Virus record (IMG/VR): IMGVR_UViG_3300008448_000032
Coordinates: 22,903 to 86,902 of that record
Reading direction: 5' to 3' (one strand)
From: a virus
Length of the DNA: 64,000 nt
Below, piece after piece: positions 61,873 to 64,000 of this stretch. A model generated the notes under the pieces. The model worked only from the letters and a program-made list of their open reading frames with translations, had not been told where the DNA came from and did not search any database. Positions within the stretch are counted from its first letter, which is position 1. Each line of letters opens with the position of its first letter. The translations under genes were made by a program, and so were the position numbers.

Positions 61873-62892
61873 ATGGAAAATTTGGACATCTTTAATTTAA
61901 GCGCAGATTCTTTAGTAACTAAAGTAAATGCAAAATCTGAAAAGGATTTGGAATTTTATAAACCATATCCTGAAAATGGGAAAGACGGGGTTTATAAATC
62001 TTTAATCCGTTTTGTTCCTAATCCGGTAGATCCGGCTAAATCTAAAATCCACAAATATTATGTTTACTTGAATGATCCGGTTTCCGGAGAATCATTTCCT
62101 GTAGACTGTCCTTCGACTGTGGGTAAAAAATCAATCGTAAAAGATCTTTTCTGGAAACTTAAAAATTCTCATTCTGCAGCAGATCAAGAATTAGCTAAGT
62201 CTTTTTCTAGAAAAGAAGATTTTTATGCTTTGATTCAAATAGTTCAGGATAAAAATTCACCTGAATTAGAAGGAAAGATTATGATTTTTAAGTTTGGTAA
62301 AAAACTTAATGACATGATCGAAGCACAATTAAAACCAGAATACGGGGACCCTTCAAATCCATTTGATTTATTTAACGGTAGAGAATTTGCTATCCAAGTA
62401 AGAAAGGTTGGGGAATGGAACAATTATGATCTTTGCTCTTTTGTTGGAAACCCATCTCCTATCAAAATCGAAGGAATTCCTATGGAAAGAAGCGAAGGAG
62501 ATATGAAAAAGATCGTTGATTATCTTAACAATGGTCCTAAGAATTTATCTTCTTTCGATTATAAGGATTGGGACGATTCTACAACTCAAAGAGTTATGTC
62601 GGTGATTAGAAATTCTGTTCCCGAAGGAAGATTAGTTAATGAAGTTATTGGAGGAGTTTCTTCTGCACCTTCTACTCCATCTAATAATTCTTACACTTCT
62701 CCGGTACAATCTTATACATCACAATCGGAGTCTGCTCCTAGAACTCAGGCTACTTCCGAACAAATATCGGATTTTAATAACTTCTACAGCGAAGCATCTA
62801 ATACAAAATCAGCTTCAGATAACACGACAGAAGCTTCTCCTAATAGCTCAGGAGGAATATCTTCTCTAGATGATCTTTACGCAGATCTTTAA
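61873..62892 (+). CDS. gp32: gp32-like single-strand DNA-binding protein
   Basis: This 339-residue protein matches T4 gp32 in layout: a basic N-terminal region, an OB-fold core with KSLIRFVPNP, HKYYVYLNDPVSGESFPVDCPS, EDFYALIQIVQD, NGREFAIQVRKVGEWNNYDLCSF, a Ser/Thr/Pro-rich linker and an acidic end (SSLDDLYADL) that recruits partners. T4 gp32 binds zinc through three Cys and one His; here only one Cys occurs in that position, so the zinc site appears lost. The next gene is the primase. High confidence. Confidence 0.9.
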   Translation: MENLDIFNLSADSLVTKVNAKSEKDLEFYKPYPENGKDGVYKSLIRFVPNPVDPAKSKIHKYYVYLNDPVSGESFPVDCPSTVGKKSIVKDLFWKLKNSHSAADQELAKSFSRKEDFYALIQIVQDKNSPELEGKIMIFKFGKKLNDMIEAQLKPEYGDPSNPFDLFNGREFAIQVRKVGEWNNYDLCSFVGNPSPIKIEGIPMERSEGDMKKIVDYLNNGPKNLSSFDYKDWDDSTTQRVMSVIRNSVPEGRLVNEVIGGVSSAPSTPSNNSYTSPVQSYTSQSESAPRTQATSEQISDFNNFYSEASNTKSASDNTTEASPNSSGGISSLDDLYADL

Positions 62893-62909
62893 TAGATAAA
62901 AAATAACTA

Positions 62910-62936
62910 AAGGCAGCTTTTAAGCTGCCTTTTTTA
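62910..62936 (+). terminator. Intrinsic terminator after gp32
   Basis: AGGCAGCTT and AAGCTGCCT form a nine-base-pair stem with a very short loop, followed by a run of T. It lies 18 bases after the SSB stop and before the primase. Confidence 0.9.
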
Positions 62937-62947
62937 TCCTAAATAGA

Positions 62948-64000
62948 ATGGAAGCTTCAAGAATTGAAGAATTAGTTTCGGGTGTTCTGAGAAAAGAATT
63001 TTCCGATTTTCCTCTAAAACAGAATATATCTAAATCTTTAAATAGATTAAATATAGCATGTCCTTACTGCGGAGACAGTAAGAATCCAAGAAAGAAAAGA
63101 GGTAATTTTTATCTGGATACTCTCACCTATAAATGTTATAATGGAGGATGTGGGGTATTTAAAGATTCGATCTCTTTCTTTAAAGATTTTGGTCTTTATG
63201 GTAGTTTATCTGGGGGAGAAAAGAAAGAAATTTCTCAAATATTAGAGGAGAACAAAAGTAAGAAAAATAATTCTTATGGAAAAATAGATTTTTCTTATTT
63301 TATAGATAATGATTTTAATTCGGTTTTAATAGACCGAAATGACTTTTGTAGATCTTTAAATCTAGTAAATGTCGAGGATTCCAAGATACTGGTTTATATA
63401 AAGAGAAGACACCAGTCTCCCGATTCTAGATTTGCATGGGATCCTAAAAAAGAAAGAATATTTCTTTTCAATTTAACTCCGGATAATAAAATAATGGGTT
63501 TACAAATTAGAAATATGAATTCTATAAAAGGATCTTCTAAATACCTTACGTATAGACTAAGCGGGATTTATTCTAAATTGCTCGGAATAAATGACGAATC
63601 CATAATAGGGAAAGCTCAAAAAGTTGATCCGGTTTCCCATGTTTTTGGACTTGGGTTTTTAGATTTCGGAAAGGACATAACCATATTTGAGGGACCAATG
63701 GATTCCTGGATTTGGGGGAATTCCGTAGGACTTTGCTCTATAGAAAATAGATTTCCTTTTGGGGTTAATAATTTAAGGTATTGGTATGACTGGGATAATG
63801 CAGGTATATCTAAATCCATAGAACTTTTGGGCGAAGGAAAAATGGTATTTAACTGGGGAAAATTTCTGGAAGAGCACGAAATAACGAAGAATAAAAAATG
63901 GGATCTTAATGATTTAGTAATACATTTAAGATCTTCAGGAAAGAAGATAAAAAGATTTGATAATTATTTTACTAAAGATGTACTGGACCTTAGATATTTT
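62948..64000 (+). CDS. gp61: DNA primase (gp61-like), 3' partial
   Basis: The frame is open from the ATG at 62948 to the window end (351 residues seen). It has an N-terminal zinc ribbon (CPYCGD, Cys38 and Cys41, then KCYNGGCG, Cys63 and Cys68) and a Toprim domain (IFEGPMDSW, Glu248, and YDWDNAG, Asp281/Asp283). These are the T4 gp61/DnaG-type primase motifs that make RNA primers on the lagging strand. It follows gp32 as in a replication cluster. It has no promoter box immediately upstream, so it may rely on read-through of the terminator, or on a promoter I did not recognise. High confidence in family. Confidence 0.88.
   Translation, partial: MEASRIEELVSGVLRKEFSDFPLKQNISKSLNRLNIACPYCGDSKNPRKKRGNFYLDTLTYKCYNGGCGVFKDSISFFKDFGLYGSLSGGEKKEISQILEENKSKKNNSYGKIDFSYFIDNDFNSVLIDRNDFCRSLNLVNVEDSKILVYIKRRHQSPDSRFAWDPKKERIFLFNLTPDNKIMGLQIRNMNSIKGSSKYLTYRLSGIYSKLLGINDESIIGKAQKVDPVSHVFGLGFLDFGKDITIFEGPMDSWIWGNSVGLCSIENRFPFGVNNLRYWYDWDNAGISKSIELLGEGKMVFNWGKFLEEHEITKNKKWDLNDLVIHLRSSGKKIKRFDNYFTKDVLDLRYF

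Noticed and set aside
62639-62869. Plus-strand 76-residue frame inside gp32
   Set aside because: A Leu/Ile-rich shadow of the Ser/Thr-rich linker of the SSB in another frame.
63616-63819. Minus-strand 67-residue frame opposite the primase
   Set aside because: It lies within the Toprim region of a clearly coding plus-strand frame.
1-64000. tRNA genes, integrase, insertion sequences
   Set aside because: I saw no cloverleaf-like sequences, integrase motifs or terminal inverted repeats by eye; a tRNA scan would be needed to exclude tRNAs completely.

Overview
The window is a contiguous piece of a large, AT-rich, tailed (contractile, T4-like) phage genome that very probably infects a Bacteroidota host. 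The phage assignment rests on recognisable T4-type genes: a Dda-like helicase, a gp32-like single-strand DNA-binding protein, a gp61-like primase running off the right end, a gp25-like and a gp6-like (baseplate J) wedge protein, a gp5-like spike, a hub-like protein and a tail-tube-like protein. The host guess rests on start sites preceded by A-rich stretches with almost no Shine-Dalgarno sequences, on a Bacteroidota-style signal peptide ending NAQ, and on the low GC content. No tRNA, CRISPR array, insertion sequence or integrase was seen, and no gene-free stretch exceeds 300 bases.

Layout. 1-3.4 kb: the end of an unrecognised gene, a large protein with a T4-like capsid-targeting N-terminus, and a secreted minus-strand protein. 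3.4-6.5 kb: Dda-like helicase, then a lysis-type cassette with a 53-residue holin candidate and an L,D-transpeptidase-like muralytic enzyme. 6.5-15 kb: an accessory region of proteins sharing a short N-terminal motif ending in hydrophobic-x-Glu before Ser/Gly/Ala. Two of these also carry cell-wall hydrolase domains (NlpC/P60- or CHAP-like, and SleB-like). Three small DUF1566-like proteins and a DNA methyltransferase are interspersed. 15-17 kb: small proteins including a Nudix hydrolase. 17-30 kb: baseplate and tail genes (LysM/gp53-like, hub, repeat protein, spike, gp25, gp6), with an amidoligase-like enzyme among them. 30-56.5 kb: very large wedge/fibre proteins, including a beta-propeller protein and three tandem collagen-like fibre paralogues. 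56.5-60.9 kb: a spanin-like membrane protein, a structural protein, a tail-tube-like protein and a repeat protein. 61-64 kb: replication and recombination (RuvC-like nuclease, gp32-like SSB, primase).

Regulation. A recurring box close to GATATATAAA, 5-30 bases before many start codons, looks like the counterpart of the T4 late promoter TATAAATA. Clear hairpin terminators lie at about 2.8, 5.15, 11.2 and 62.9 kb.

The most interesting candidate system is the set of proteins with the shared N-terminal motif. It closely resembles the capsid-targeting sequence of T4 internal proteins, which the prohead protease removes. If the inference holds, this phage packages an arsenal of internal proteins, including two peptidoglycan hydrolases, inside the capsid for delivery with its DNA. 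Its spike protein shows no lysozyme domain, which fits the idea that muralytic activity is supplied some other way.
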